Shown here: positions 1 to 8,103 of the stretch, piece after piece
How positions within the stretch are numbered: the stretch's first letter is position 1
Layout of the letters: each line of letters opens with the position of its first letter
Source of the DNA: a virus
Length of the DNA stretch: 32,288 nt
Direction: 5' to 3' (one strand)
IMG/VR virus record: IMGVR_UViG_3300048589_001628
Location: 1 to 32,288 of that record
Notes under the pieces: model-generated
What the model was told of the DNA's origin: nothing
Databases searched by the model: none
The model's input: the letters and a program-made list of their open reading frames with translations, nothing else
Made by a program: the position numbers and the translations under genes

Positions 1-1632
1 TCATAGATAGATCAGGTTGTCCTGGGGAGATCTCCGGAGCTTGTTGACGAGGCCGCCGAGGTCCGTGCGCGGCGGCGGGCCCAGCTCCCAGATGACGCGC
101 TTGCGGGAGCCTTCGTAGGTTACGGATTTCACCAGGGCATCCATTCCATTGCAGTCGGGGTGCGCACCGGTGAGGTTGAATTTACGCTGCAGGCCGTTAT
201 AGCCGTCCAGATCCGGCCGCACGATGGTGACCGGCCCCTCCCAAGGGAGCCAGTTTTGGGCGTTGCGGAGGTTCTCTGCGAGGTTGGCGGGCGGCGCGAG
301 GAAATCGTGGTCCCACGGCTTGCGCAGGGTGGTTTTTGTCCGGTAGTCCAGGTTGATTGCCGGCACGGTGAAGTTCACATAGATGCGGAACGTGCCGTTG
401 AATGTATCTTGGGTCAACCGGCCGATCGTTTTGAGATAAGTGCCGCCAGATCCGATGCCTCCGCTGCCGGCGCTGGTGTTGTAGGTGCAGTTGATCCAGC
501 CCGTCACCCGGACATCGCGGGTGCTCAGGTTGTAGTCGGTGCGCAGCCAGTCTGCGGTGATCTCGCCGGAGATCAGCCGGTGCCAACCGGCCACGGTCAG
601 GCTGGAGGAACTCATGGCCTTGATGGGGCCACGGATTGCAATCGTTTCGATGATCACCGGGTCGAGCTTCATCACGGCGCCGATGCCGTAGCTGATGGGC
701 TCGGTCTGGAGCGTCACGCTGTCGAAGTCATCCTTGGGCACGAGTTCGAGGGTTTCCGGGCCGCTGATGGTGATGATCTGGACCTGTCGCTTGTGGGTAT
801 CTGTGGAGAGGGTGCCATGGTTTTGCGCGGCCCATTGGATCTTGCCGGTCACCGGCTGGCGCTTGACGAATTTGAGCTCCACTCGCTGCACCTGGGAATC
901 GCTGCGCGGATAGATTTCCGCGCTTTCCACCCGCACGCTGCCGGTGCCGCCCACGGGGTAGCTGATGGCAGTCATGGCGCTGCGCCGCGTGATCCGGATG
1001 GCGGGCGGGTTGTTCTCGTAGTCCACCCAGGCCACGGCATCCGGCACCATGCTCATCAGCTCGGCGAAGGCTGCGGCGAAGCTCATGTTTGACAAGGTGG
1101 TTTTGAGCATGGTGAACATGCCTGAGATGCGCTCCGCCATCACCGTGTCGTTGTTGATTTTCGCCATCGGCACGCCCATGTCTGCGGCGCGGTTGATGAG
1201 GGTGCGCAGGGAGGTGCGCAGGTTTTGCGTGGGGAAGACGTAGCTCGTGCGGTCTGCGGTGAGATCTGTGGCATCCGTGCTTTCTCCCGAGAGCGCGATT
1301 TTACTCATCCACCACCACGGGCCGTAGGCGGTCACGCTCAGGCGGTCCAGCCCCAGCCGCGGCCGGATCACGGTGCCTTTGAATTTCCTCACTCCATCAT
1401 AGAACACGGAGATTTCCTGGCCATCGCGCGGCACGATGGCACCCAGGCCTTTGGCGTTGCGCGTGCGCACGGTGTAGGTGAATACATCGTCGGCCAGGTT
1501 CTGGAATTTCAGCGTCCAGCCGGCCAGATTCATTTCCTCGAAGGTGCGCACGGTGTCGTTGAGTCCGTAGGTCACTCCGTCCACCGTCGCCACCGCCACT
1601 GCGGCATCGCCTTTGATCGTCCAGACTGGCAT
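1..1632 (-). CDS. Tail hub / tail tip protein (putative)
   Basis: This 543-residue protein is encoded directly downstream of the tape measure gene, where siphophages and Mu-like phages keep the distal-tail or baseplate-hub protein. Residues about 70-110 include a stretch reading VFYDGVRKFKGTV followed by a Trp-rich GPWWWMSK. This resembles the start of hub-type domains in which a beta-barrel opens a ring around the tail tube. No signal peptide, membrane segment or catalytic motif is visible. It starts three bases after the tape measure stop (TAA CCC ATG), so it is probably translated from the same message. The stop codon lies exactly at the window edge, so the gene is complete. It could instead be a distal tail protein fused to a hub, and I did not match it to a named family. 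Confidence 0.6.
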   Translation of the reverse strand: MPVWTIKGDAAVAVATVDGVTYGLNDTVRTFEEMNLAGWTLKFQNLADDVFTYTVRTRNAKGLGAIVPRDGQEISVFYDGVRKFKGTVIRPRLGLDRLSVTAYGPWWWMSKIALSGESTDATDLTADRTSYVFPTQNLRTSLRTLINRAADMGVPMAKINNDTVMAERISGMFTMLKTTLSNMSFAAAFAELMSMVPDAVAWVDYENNPPAIRITRRSAMTAISYPVGGTGSVRVESAEIYPRSDSQVQRVELKFVKRQPVTGKIQWAAQNHGTLSTDTHKRQVQIITISGPETLELVPKDDFDSVTLQTEPISYGIGAVMKLDPVIIETIAIRGPIKAMSSSSLTVAGWHRLISGEITADWLRTDYNLSTRDVRVTGWINCTYNTSAGSGGIGSGGTYLKTIGRLTQDTFNGTFRIYVNFTVPAINLDYRTKTTLRKPWDHDFLAPPANLAENLRNAQNWLPWEGPVTIVRPDLDGYNGLQRKFNLTGAHPDCNGMDALVKSVTYEGSRKRVIWELGPPPRTDLGGLVNKLRRSPQDNLIYL

Positions 1633-1635
1633 GGG

Positions 1636-3042
1636 TTATTGGGCTGCTTTGCTTTCGAGTGCGGCGATCCGGTTGCGTAGATCCGGCAGGGTACTGAGCA
1701 CGGAGTTGGTGGTTTTATAGAGGGATTCCAGGCCGGCCATGATTTCCTTGTCCGCTCCTTCGCGGCTCACCCGGATGCGGTCCATGGCCTCTCTGAGGCG
1801 GGTCATTTCCTCCAGCTTTACGATGCCGTCCGCCAGGATTTTTTCCAGCCCCACCATGGACTCGCGAGCAGAGGATGAGAGGTTTCCGCCGGAGTCTGCG
1901 GCTTGTTGTTGGATGGCTGCCAGTGTCGTCTTGGCTGACTCTGTCACTGCGGCGATTGCCCCGGTGGTGAGCGTGCTCAGTTCCGCTGCTGTGTTAGCCT
2001 GCAGGGCGGCGAGACCTTCCTCGTAGAGTTTCCTATCGGTGGCAAGGCGTTGTTCCGCGGCAGCCTTGGCATCCAGCGCGGCGTTGTATTTTTCGTCGGC
2101 CTCTTTATAGGCATCGCCATACATGTCATCGCGGCGGCGCAACTCGGCAAGCACCGCGTTTGCCGTATCAAATCCTTGCACGGCCTCGGCGAGAGCGGCC
2201 TTGGATTCGGATAGCTTGGATTGGAGCTGATCCACCTGATTCTCGACGCCCACGGCCAAGGCGTTGGCCTGCGCGCCGAAGACATCGCCGCCGGCGTTCC
2301 GGGCTTGGGTCACGGCCAGGTTGGCCTGGGCTGCAGCGGTATCGCCTTGCGCAGCGCGGATCTCGTTCACTTGTTTGAGCAGTTCCACCTGGCGTTCCAG
2401 ATATTCCGTCTGCTCTTTGTAGTTCTGCGTTACGAAATCCAGTCGCACTTGCTGCGCCAGCAGCGCTTGCTGCTGGCGCATGAACTTGAGCGCCTCCTGA
2501 TAGTCCTCGGCGGATTTCTTCGCCTTGTCTTGCGCGGCGCGCATGGCATCCCACTCCCGCGCGGCCATCTGCAGGCCCACTGCAGCCGCCGTGGCAAACA
2601 CGCCGATGGCGGTGCCCGCGCCGATCGCAGCACTCCAGCTGAACTTAAATCCCTTGCCGAGCGAGGTGATGGCCCCGATCGCCTGCGGTGCCTGTTGGGC
2701 AAAGGCGGTGATGGCGCTGGTGCCCATCTGCGTCTGGATGGCGAAGTCCGTGACCTGATAGCCCACCTGGTTCACCACCATGCCGAAGTTTTGCATGTTA
2801 CCGGCGGCGGCTTTCGCAGCGCGGTCCGCTTGGCGGCGTTTGGCTATCACCAGATCCTGGGCCTGCTGCTCGGACGCCAGCGCCGGGGCCACGCCGAAGA
2901 TGCTCTTGGTCATCTTCTCGCTGGTGTTCGCGGTCTGGGTGGCCGCGGCATCCAGGCCGGTCAGGGAGACCACGGCCTTGTCGATCCCGGCAGTGTCCGC
3001 CTGAGTCTGGATCCCGATCTTGATGTCCTTGTCGTTTGCCAT
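1636..3042 (-). CDS. Tail tape measure protein (short)
   Basis: This 468-residue protein is mostly predicted helix. An Ala/Gln/Lys-rich N-terminal part is followed by a hydrophobic segment (about residues 130-160, Ala/Gly-rich) and long coiled-coil-like stretches (about 165-300 and 300-465) rich in Ala, Glu, Lys and Gln. This is the usual make-up of a tape measure, which spans the tail lumen and fixes tail length. Using the common rule of about 1.5 angstrom per residue, it would give a tail near 70 nm, short for a siphovirus. The start at 3042 is chosen because the N-terminus MANDKDIKIGI is protein-like and the bases before it are repeat DNA. The hub gene follows at once. Assignment rests on composition and position rather than a specific motif. 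Confidence 0.75.
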   Translation of the reverse strand: MANDKDIKIGIQTQADTAGIDKAVVSLTGLDAAATQTANTSEKMTKSIFGVAPALASEQQAQDLVIAKRRQADRAAKAAAGNMQNFGMVVNQVGYQVTDFAIQTQMGTSAITAFAQQAPQAIGAITSLGKGFKFSWSAAIGAGTAIGVFATAAAVGLQMAAREWDAMRAAQDKAKKSAEDYQEALKFMRQQQALLAQQVRLDFVTQNYKEQTEYLERQVELLKQVNEIRAAQGDTAAAQANLAVTQARNAGGDVFGAQANALAVGVENQVDQLQSKLSESKAALAEAVQGFDTANAVLAELRRRDDMYGDAYKEADEKYNAALDAKAAAEQRLATDRKLYEEGLAALQANTAAELSTLTTGAIAAVTESAKTTLAAIQQQAADSGGNLSSSARESMVGLEKILADGIVKLEEMTRLREAMDRIRVSREGADKEIMAGLESLYKTTNSVLSTLPDLRNRIAALESKAAQ

Positions 3043-3052
3043 GGGGTCTTCT

Positions 3053-3104
3053 TTCTCTCAACTCTCAACTCTCAACCATCCACTCTCCACTCTCCACTCT
3101 TCAC
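3053..3104. repeat. Heptamer repeat array (CTCTCAA / CACTCTC)
   Basis: About three CTCTCAA heptamers are followed by about four CACTCTC heptamers. The array fills the 58-base gap between the 142-aa tail gene and the tape measure start. Related CTCAAC-type arrays recur near 11.0, 23.2 and 23.9 kb. Confidence 0.75.
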
Positions 3105-3529
3105 GGTCCGGTGCGGGAGAGGCCGGCGCAAGTGAGGGAAAACGTCCGAAGCACCCGCGGTCCGCGTGCCGTGACCACCACTTCCGGCTCAAACTCTGTG
3201 GCACGGCATTGCGCAGCGGTCCAGTAGCGGTCCGTGTAGCCAGCCACTTCCATCTTGAGGATGGCGATGGTTTCTGCAGCGCGCGCGATGAGGGAGTCCA
3301 ACACGGCAGCGCGGGCCGCCTTGTCATCCGCGGGGGTCACGTAGGCCTGCAGCTTCAGCGTCACGGCAGAGTTGCGGGTATCCAGCAGCAGCGGCCAGTT
3401 CGAATCCGGAGTGGGCACCACTTCCAGCCCGTTGCGTTGCGGAAACTTCAGCTCATCCGCCATTTCCTGGCCGATATCGAGGATCACCTCGCTACCCAGG
3501 GTGAGCTTCCAGTTGGAGATGATAATCAT
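3101..3529 (-). CDS. Small tail protein of unknown function
   Basis: This 142-residue protein sits between the tail phosphoesterase and the tape measure. The N-terminal half is beta-rich (starts MIIISNWKLTLGSEV), and the middle is an Ala-rich helix (about 68-90). I do not recognise a family. Its place just before the tape measure is where many siphophages encode tail assembly chaperones or tail terminators. However, no -1 frameshift site with an overlapping second frame is evident, so a chaperone pair is not supported. It starts three bases after the stop of the upstream gene (TAA CGA ATG), implying co-translation. The 3' end runs up to the heptamer repeat array, and the last codons (GLSRTGP) lie beside it. 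Confidence 0.6.
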   Translation of the reverse strand: MIIISNWKLTLGSEVILDIGQEMADELKFPQRNGLEVVPTPDSNWPLLLDTRNSAVTLKLQAYVTPADDKAARAAVLDSLIARAAETIAILKMEVAGYTDRYWTAAQCRATEFEPEVVVTARGPRVLRTFSLTCAGLSRTGP

Positions 3530-3532
3530 TCG

Positions 3533-4846
3533 TTAGACCTCGGTGAAACCCCAGCCGTTGATCAGGCGGTTGCCGGTCCAGCGGACCCACAGGAATTCGC
3601 CGGCGCGCAATGGTGCGGGAATGGTGACGTTGAGGATCGATCGATCAAGCGCCGGAAGACCCGTCACGGTAGTCCAGGCGGATCCGTTGTTGGAGATTTC
3701 CAAAGTCGTCGGCGGGCCGTTTGCGGAAACGAAGAACCGGTTCGCTCCGGCCGGAAGCGGGAACTTGATGCGGAATGTCCCCACATCGCACAGCCATCCA
3801 TCCGCGTTGCGGTAGGTTCCGGCTCCCACGGCATCCTGCATGATTCCCGTGTGGGAATACTGGCCCTCCCAATACTCGGAAAGGATGGTGCCCACGACGC
3901 CATCATCCCGCAGCGGCAGCACTGCGGGAGAGCTGCGGTTGATGGGCGGCAGCGCCGTCCACATGCCGCTTTTGCCATTCCAGGAGAGCACCAGCGCCAC
4001 CTCCCCATCGCGCATGACGATCGCTCCCATGGCATTGTTGCTGCCGTCGTTAGACCATGCGTTTTTCGAAGTGCAGCCGAAGGCCTGCTCGGAGTAGCTC
4101 GTGGAGTGGATCGCGTAAAATGACTGATACATTTCATGCAGGTGGCCGCAGAAAGCCCAGATCTGATTGGTCATGTCGGGCGGGATCGCAGCCAACATCG
4201 CCTCTTTTAAGAGACTCTCCGCAACACGGGATCCCATGCAGGGCTGGTGGTAGAAAACGGCAATGTCCGCATCATCGGTGATGCCCTCGAAGAATGCCGC
4301 CACCCCAGTTTGCCCTTCCATCCAGGTTCCATGACCTAACGGAACAGAACAACAGTGCACCCCTCCCGCAACCCACGTCTGAACACCACCGGAATACCAT
4401 GGGCAGTTCGCCTCCATAAAGGACTCGACGGGCCGCTCCAGCGGAGCCGAGTCGTGATTGCCAGTGGTGCATTTCAGCGGGGCAAGGTCCGCGAACAGCG
4501 GCATCCAGGTGTTTGAGTAACCCGCCTCCGTGGTTCCCTCCGGCCATGGCCCATAACCGAAGGCCGCGGCGTATTCCGTCAATACATCCCCGTTGATCAC
4601 CACGAATTTCGGTGGGACTGCTTCCAAGCGCAGAAGCTCGGCAGCCACTTCCAGCGACAGATTCGTCCACACATTGGAGGGCGGGAGGTGCATGAAATGG
4701 ATATCGCTGGCATGCAGCAGCCACTCGGTCCCCGGCGCGCTGAGTGGCACCCCGCAGGCTTCGCACACGTCTTGAATGCTGCGGTATTCCACCGGGCGGC
4801 GGGTGCCGCCAAGTCCGCTGCGCGGAGCTGTGTATGCGTAGGCCAT
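3533..4846 (-). CDS. Tail-associated metallophosphoesterase with C-terminal binding domain
   Basis: This 437-residue protein carries a full calcineurin-like metallophosphoesterase signature: SDIH (D48, H50), NGD (D87), GNHD (N130, H131), a lone His in FYHQP (H200) and GHLH (H235, H237). All ligands for the two-metal centre are present, so it should hydrolyse phosphate esters. Residues about 310-437 form a separate beta-rich domain. There, LEISNNGSAW resembles the F5/8 or CBM-like fold of carbohydrate-binding modules. It has no signal peptide. The gene overlaps the fibre gene by one base (TGATG) and lies in the tail operon, so I infer a virion enzyme acting on a phosphorylated surface polymer or phospholipid during adsorption. 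A cytoplasmic phosphatase is the alternative. Family assignment is firm, the substrate is unknown. Confidence 0.85.
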   Translation of the reverse strand: MAYAYTAPRSGLGGTRRPVEYRSIQDVCEACGVPLSAPGTEWLLHASDIHFMHLPPSNVWTNLSLEVAAELLRLEAVPPKFVVINGDVLTEYAAAFGYGPWPEGTTEAGYSNTWMPLFADLAPLKCTTGNHDSAPLERPVESFMEANCPWYSGGVQTWVAGGVHCCSVPLGHGTWMEGQTGVAAFFEGITDDADIAVFYHQPCMGSRVAESLLKEAMLAAIPPDMTNQIWAFCGHLHEMYQSFYAIHSTSYSEQAFGCTSKNAWSNDGSNNAMGAIVMRDGEVALVLSWNGKSGMWTALPPINRSSPAVLPLRDDGVVGTILSEYWEGQYSHTGIMQDAVGAGTYRNADGWLCDVGTFRIKFPLPAGANRFFVSANGPPTTLEISNNGSAWTTVTGLPALDRSILNVTIPAPLRAGEFLWVRWTGNRLINGWGFTEV

Positions 4847-6033
4847 CAGGAGCGGGGCGCGGTAAAAGAGAAATAGTCGATCCAGAGAGCGCCTGTGGCT
4901 GCGGTCTTTTGCCTCGCCCAGAATGCAATGGTCATGCTGCCGGTGGTCGTGGGGGTCACGGCGAGGAAGGAGCCGCCATCCAGTTTCATGAGCCAGTTGC
5001 TGCCATCCCAGGAGAGCTCGAAGTTGTGATAGAGAGCATCCACCGGGATGCCACTGTCCACGTCTGTGCCTCCTCCGCCTTCCATGGAGCGGAAACGGAA
5101 ATTTGCCTGGCCTGGGATGACCTGGAGCCCCACAAACCTCGTCGGCACCTGATTCGCTCCGGATGGCATGGTGCTGAAGCCGAGGTAGTATTCCTCCGTG
5201 GTCAGCAGCCGGAACCTGATCTTCATGCTCATACCCAGGCGCTTGAAGGACGCCGTGCTGCCCAGTGGCAGCCCGCTGCTGGAGTTATCTGAAAAGTGCA
5301 GGCGAGCCGCGGCATCCGTGCCGGATGGAGCCACCAGATGCACGACGCCGAAGGTGGTCACATCATTCGTATCCGCAGCGAGCCGGGCGGCTTGTCCTGC
5401 GGTGGAGCCGGTCAATAGCCAGCCGAGGGAGCCGATTTGCCCGCTGGTAGAGGACACGCCTCCCACGAAATCATCCTCAAGGTGGATCATCCCGAAGTCA
5501 CTGCTCACCTGGCGGAACAAAGCGCTCTGCGCCCAGGTTCCACTGGTCTTTTTCCATAACGCCGTGATGATTCCAGCCGTCGAGAACAAGGCCATGTCCC
5601 CGTCATTCCCGCCAGTTGGCGTGCTCGTCACGATGGTCACCACGCTGCCCGCGCCAAATGCCGCCAGGCTCACCCAGGCACCGCTTTGCTTTTCGAGCAG
5701 GGCAGTGACCGCCCCTCCGGTGTAGAGCAGCGCGAGATCGCCATTGGCGCCGTATCCGGCGGCCGGCGTGGCGGTCACCGCGTGGGTCAGGCGGCTGGGG
5801 GAGGCGGCATAGGCCGTCCACACTCCGGAAATCTTCTTGTATATGATTCCGCTGGGAGCGACCACGTGGAAATCCCCATCCGCCCCCGTCGCATTGGAGG
5901 GCACGCTTTCGGAGAATGACGCGGCGGCAAGCGCGGCGCGACTGGAGGACGGGTTGCTCGCCATGGCAGCGAGCATGCTTGCGAGGAAGATCTCCTGATC
6001 GGAGCCGGCGAGGGTTGCGATGTTTTTTGACAT
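4846..6033 (-). CDS. Tail fibre / receptor-binding protein
   Basis: This 395-residue protein has three N-terminal repeats (about residues 44-76, 89-126 and 137-173). Their shared pattern is GD-x-A-L, then a Gly-rich turn, then L-x-K-x-SG-x-W, as in beta-strand modules of phage fibres and collar proteins. Residues about 180-395 look like a concanavalin/LamG-type jelly roll: WDGSNWLMKLDGG is a typical strand-turn motif, and the C-terminus is Phe/Tyr/Trp-rich. I infer a receptor-binding protein recognising a surface sugar. The upstream segment (6034-6065) has no Shine-Dalgarno sequence. The gene overlaps the metallophosphoesterase gene by one base, so adhesin and enzyme are probably made together and may form one adsorption device. 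It is unusual for it to lie before, not after, the tape measure. Confidence 0.7.
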   Translation of the reverse strand: MSKNIATLAGSDQEIFLASMLAAMASNPSSSRAALAAASFSESVPSNATGADGDFHVVAPSGIIYKKISGVWTAYAASPSRLTHAVTATPAAGYGANGDLALLYTGGAVTALLEKQSGAWVSLAAFGAGSVVTIVTSTPTGGNDGDMALFSTAGIITALWKKTSGTWAQSALFRQVSSDFGMIHLEDDFVGGVSSTSGQIGSLGWLLTGSTAGQAARLAADTNDVTTFGVVHLVAPSGTDAAARLHFSDNSSSGLPLGSTASFKRLGMSMKIRFRLLTTEEYYLGFSTMPSGANQVPTRFVGLQVIPGQANFRFRSMEGGGGTDVDSGIPVDALYHNFELSWDGSNWLMKLDGGSFLAVTPTTTGSMTIAFWARQKTAATGALWIDYFSFTAPRS

Positions 6034-6065
6034 GATTTGTAAGTGTAGAGGTTGCCGTGGATCGG

Positions 6066-6734
6066 TCAGAGAGTCAGATACTCGCCTGCCAGGGTGAGCG
6101 GCTCGCCTGCCAGGGTGAGGGTGTTTTCCGGGATACCACCCACCACAATTGGCGGATAGATCACCGGCGGGGGTGACGGCGGGGTGCCGGCGCCCGGCGG
6201 GGAATAAACCGCGACCGGTGCAGCCAGCGTGTGCGCGGGAAGCAGGGTGAGGTCTTCCGCCACACCCTCCTCTTGCCAGTCATACCAGCTGCCCACATCC
6301 AGTGGGGTGGGCTGTTCCGTGCGCTCCACGCTGAATGCGGAGGCGCTCAGCAGCAGATTGGGGGAGGTGGTGAAAATGTCCTCGCTGTATTCGAGGTTCC
6401 ACACGTAGGTGCCGCCACCGCCATCCCGCTGGATGAAGTAATACCCGCCGCCCGTGCCGACGCCCTCGTCCAGCGCGAGGTTGCCATCCTCGCGCGCCCA
6501 GAGCGGATTCTCATCATCGAGCAATCCCAAATAAACATACCTGCCTGCCCGCTCCGGGTGGACTGCATCCGTTAGATCGAATGCGTCTCCACTCCCCGCG
6601 CCCGGCGGACTGAACACCCCCGCCGGCGCTGCCGGCGTGGTTCCCGAGGATGGCGGGGTGTGGATGGTGGGTGGAGCGCCCGGCGGGCTACCTGCCGAGG
6701 GCGGGGTGTGGATGGTGGGTGGGATGCCTGGCAT
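6066..6734 (-). CDS. Pro-rich repeat-containing structural protein of unknown function
   Basis: This 222-residue protein is very rich in Pro and Gly at both ends. The N-terminus holds two copies of PPTIHTPPS spaced 16 residues apart, mirrored in DNA by a 23-base direct repeat (6652-6674 and 6700-6722). The C-terminus has tandem LTLAGE motifs from an 18-base direct repeat (6081-6098 and 6102-6119). The middle (about 55-165) is a compact domain with aromatic residues (YVYLGLLDDENPLWARED). No family is recognised. Its place between tail tube and fibre suggests a collar or a linker that hangs the fibre on the tail. The repeats make copy-number change by slippage likely. Codon use is GC-rich like its neighbours, so I take it as real. 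Confidence 0.6.
   Translation of the reverse strand: MPGIPPTIHTPPSAGSPPGAPPTIHTPPSSGTTPAAPAGVFSPPGAGSGDAFDLTDAVHPERAGRYVYLGLLDDENPLWAREDGNLALDEGVGTGGGYYFIQRDGGGGTYVWNLEYSEDIFTTSPNLLLSASAFSVERTEQPTPLDVGSWYDWQEEGVAEDLTLLPAHTLAAPVAVYSPPGAGTPPSPPPVIYPPIVVGGIPENTLTLAGEPLTLAGEYLTL
6081..6119. repeat. 18-base direct repeat encoding LTLAGE modules
   Basis: CTCGCCTGCCAGGGTGAG occurs at 6081-6098 and 6102-6119, a 21-base period that preserves frame at the C-terminus of the Pro-rich protein. Confidence 0.8.
6652..6722. repeat. 23-base direct repeat encoding PPTIHTPPS modules
   Basis: Two exact 23-base copies (6652-6674, 6700-6722) lie 48 bases apart, which keeps the reading frame of the Pro-rich protein. 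Confidence 0.8.
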
Positions 6735-6767
6735 CGCTTTGTGGGGTTGGGGTTCCTGGGGTCTGCG

Positions 6768-6799
6768 TGCGCAGCGCGTGATTCATGGCGCGCTGCGCA
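6768..6799 (-). other. Strong hairpin after tail tube gene
   Basis: Perfect 11-base arms, TGCGCAGCGCG at 6768-6778 and its complement at 6789-6799, enclose a 10-base loop in the gap between the tail tube stop and the Pro-rich gene. No T-run follows on the minus strand, so a stabilising or processing hairpin, or a partial attenuator, is likelier than an intrinsic terminator. Confidence 0.6.
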
Positions 6800-6805
6800 T
6801 TTCCA

Positions 6806-7378
6806 TCACGCCACCAGAAGGAAGGTGTTATTGCCGCTTTCCCGTTGTTCCAGGGAGAACTCGATCTTGCTCGTGGCGGGCCCCACGTCGCCGGCGGTCA
6901 CCAGCCTCAGCCGTGCCCAAACCTGCGTGCGCTCGATGACCGGGCCGTCCTTGTTCTGGATCTCCAATAACATCACCCCCTCCAGGTAATTATCCTGCTT
7001 TGCTCCGGGGGCCTGCGGAGTGCCCACCACCGGCACAGCGGCCAGGGCGTGCTCCAGTTGCTTCAGGAGGTTGTTGGTTTTGGCCGTGGCGGCCGTCCAC
7101 ATCCGCTTTTTGAGCGTCTGCTCTTCATCATCCAGGTATCCGCCCGCAGCCGCGGGGATCTTGAATGTCTCTGTGTCGAATTCCTTGGACTCCTTCACCG
7201 TCTCGATATCGTCGAACTGATAGCCAGTCCAGTTGCTCGGCGGGGTGTTGTCAGGCCAAGTGGTCTTGGATACAGTGAGGGAGGATTCTCCGTCCCCCAG
7301 CGGGATGACTTCCCCCACGGGGATAAAGTAGAGCCTGGCGTTTTTATATTCCCGGCGTTTAGTGGTCAGTGCGGCCAT
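6806..7378 (-). CDS. Major tail tube protein (putative)
   Basis: This 190-residue protein has a mixed alpha/beta composition. The beta-rich N-terminus (ARLYFIPVGEVIPLGDGESSLTVS) and beta-rich C-terminus (SKIEFSLEQRESGNN) fit a tail tube fold, and size and position match: after the completion proteins and before the tape measure. No sheath protein precedes it, which argues for a non-contractile tail. An 11-base hairpin directly after the stop could raise the amount of this protein relative to downstream genes by protecting the 3' end of its message. The start at 7378 gives MAALTTKRREY. There is no Shine-Dalgarno sequence upstream. I see no diagnostic motif, so the call rests on size, fold-like composition and synteny. 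Confidence 0.6.
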   Translation of the reverse strand: MAALTTKRREYKNARLYFIPVGEVIPLGDGESSLTVSKTTWPDNTPPSNWTGYQFDDIETVKESKEFDTETFKIPAAAGGYLDDEEQTLKKRMWTAATAKTNNLLKQLEHALAAVPVVGTPQAPGAKQDNYLEGVMLLEIQNKDGPVIERTQVWARLRLVTAGDVGPATSKIEFSLEQRESGNNTFLLVA

Positions 7379-7418
7379 GGTCGTGTGTTTCTAGTGGTTG
7401 GTGTGGTGGTGAGTGCGC

Positions 7419-7628
7419 TCAGAAAATGCCGTCGATGCGGACCTTGCCCAGTGCCTGCAGCGCCTCTGCTTCGCTCTTGCTGAGCGGGAAATCGCAGGGG
7501 CCTGCAGCCACGATCGCACCGCGGATCCTCGTGCGGTTTTCCAGCACGGTGACAGCCACGTTGCGCGGCTCGGCGGTCTCTGCGGCATTGCCATCCGCGG
7601 CGGTGTTGATAGGGTTCTCCTTTTTCAT
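7419..7628 (-). CDS. Small conserved-looking phage protein between completion protein and tail tube
   Basis: This 69-residue protein starts MKKENPINTAADG. A further upstream in-frame Met exists at 7685, but the extra 19 residues are basic, Pro-rich and overlap the 3' end of the upstream gene, so 7628 is preferred. The C-terminal part (VTVLENRTRIRGAIVAAG ... GKVRIDGIF) looks like a small folded domain. I do not recognise it. Its place matches that of short tail or neck accessory proteins. It has no Cys-pairs, signal or membrane segment. The context before the ATG is CAAAACACC with no Shine-Dalgarno sequence. Confidence 0.55.
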   Translation of the reverse strand: MKKENPINTAADGNAAETAEPRNVAVTVLENRTRIRGAIVAAGPCDFPLSKSEAEALQALGKVRIDGIF

Positions 7629-7662
7629 GGTGTTTTGTCTTGGGTGTTGAAGTCTTGGCCTC

Positions 7663-8103
7663 CTACAGGGAGAGCCTTCTAACAAAAACGGTTTGCCTGC
7701 CCAGGTAGCCCGTGCCGCGGTCCGCCTCGATCTCCAGGTCGGAGAAGGAGCGGAACCGGAACCGGTAGGAGTGCGGCAGCGTGCCGAGTCTCAGGTCGTG
7801 CACATGGCGGACCAGATCCTCCCAGAGATCCTCTTCCGGTATTGCCCCGGCTTCGCACTGCGGCAGGCACAGAATGGTCAGCGGGACCGTCACCTCCATT
7901 TCCAGCTCGTCATCCTCGGCGCTGGATCCCTCCGCCACGCCGATGTGGAGCACCGCGCCGGAGCTGCTCCCCGCGATGGCCGTGGCCACATCATTCCAGA
8001 GATCCGTCTGGCGCTTGAGCAGGATGGTGTCCGCGGTCCAGCCGATGTCCGCCGCGATGATGCTCTGTGCGAGATCTTCCCGCATGTCGTAGAGTTTGCT
8101 CAT
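7663..8103 (-). CDS. Mu gp37-like tail completion/terminator protein
   Basis: This 146-residue protein has an amphipathic N-terminal helix (MSKLYDMREDLAQSII) followed by alternating strands. The layout is that of the Mu gp37/DUF1834 and tail-terminator families, which close the head-proximal end of the tail. It overlaps the G-like gene by four bases (ATGA), a sign of translational coupling, and precedes the tail tube as in Mu-type modules. I see no catalytic motif and expect none. Family placement is by order and general fold and not by a signature. Confidence 0.55.
   Translation of the reverse strand: MSKLYDMREDLAQSIIAADIGWTADTILLKRQTDLWNDVATAIAGSSSGAVLHIGVAEGSSAEDDELEMEVTVPLTILCLPQCEAGAIPEEDLWEDLVRHVHDLRLGTLPHSYRFRFRSFSDLEIEADRGTGYLGRQTVFVRRLSL

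Noticed and set aside
160-1092. Long plus-strand open frame across the tail hub gene
   Set aside because: Composition (His, Ala, Val, Arg heavy) is that of an antisense shadow in GC-rich coding DNA; no start context or neighbour supports it.
3053-3104. Heptamer array as a CRISPR array
   Set aside because: Units are seven bases with no spacers.
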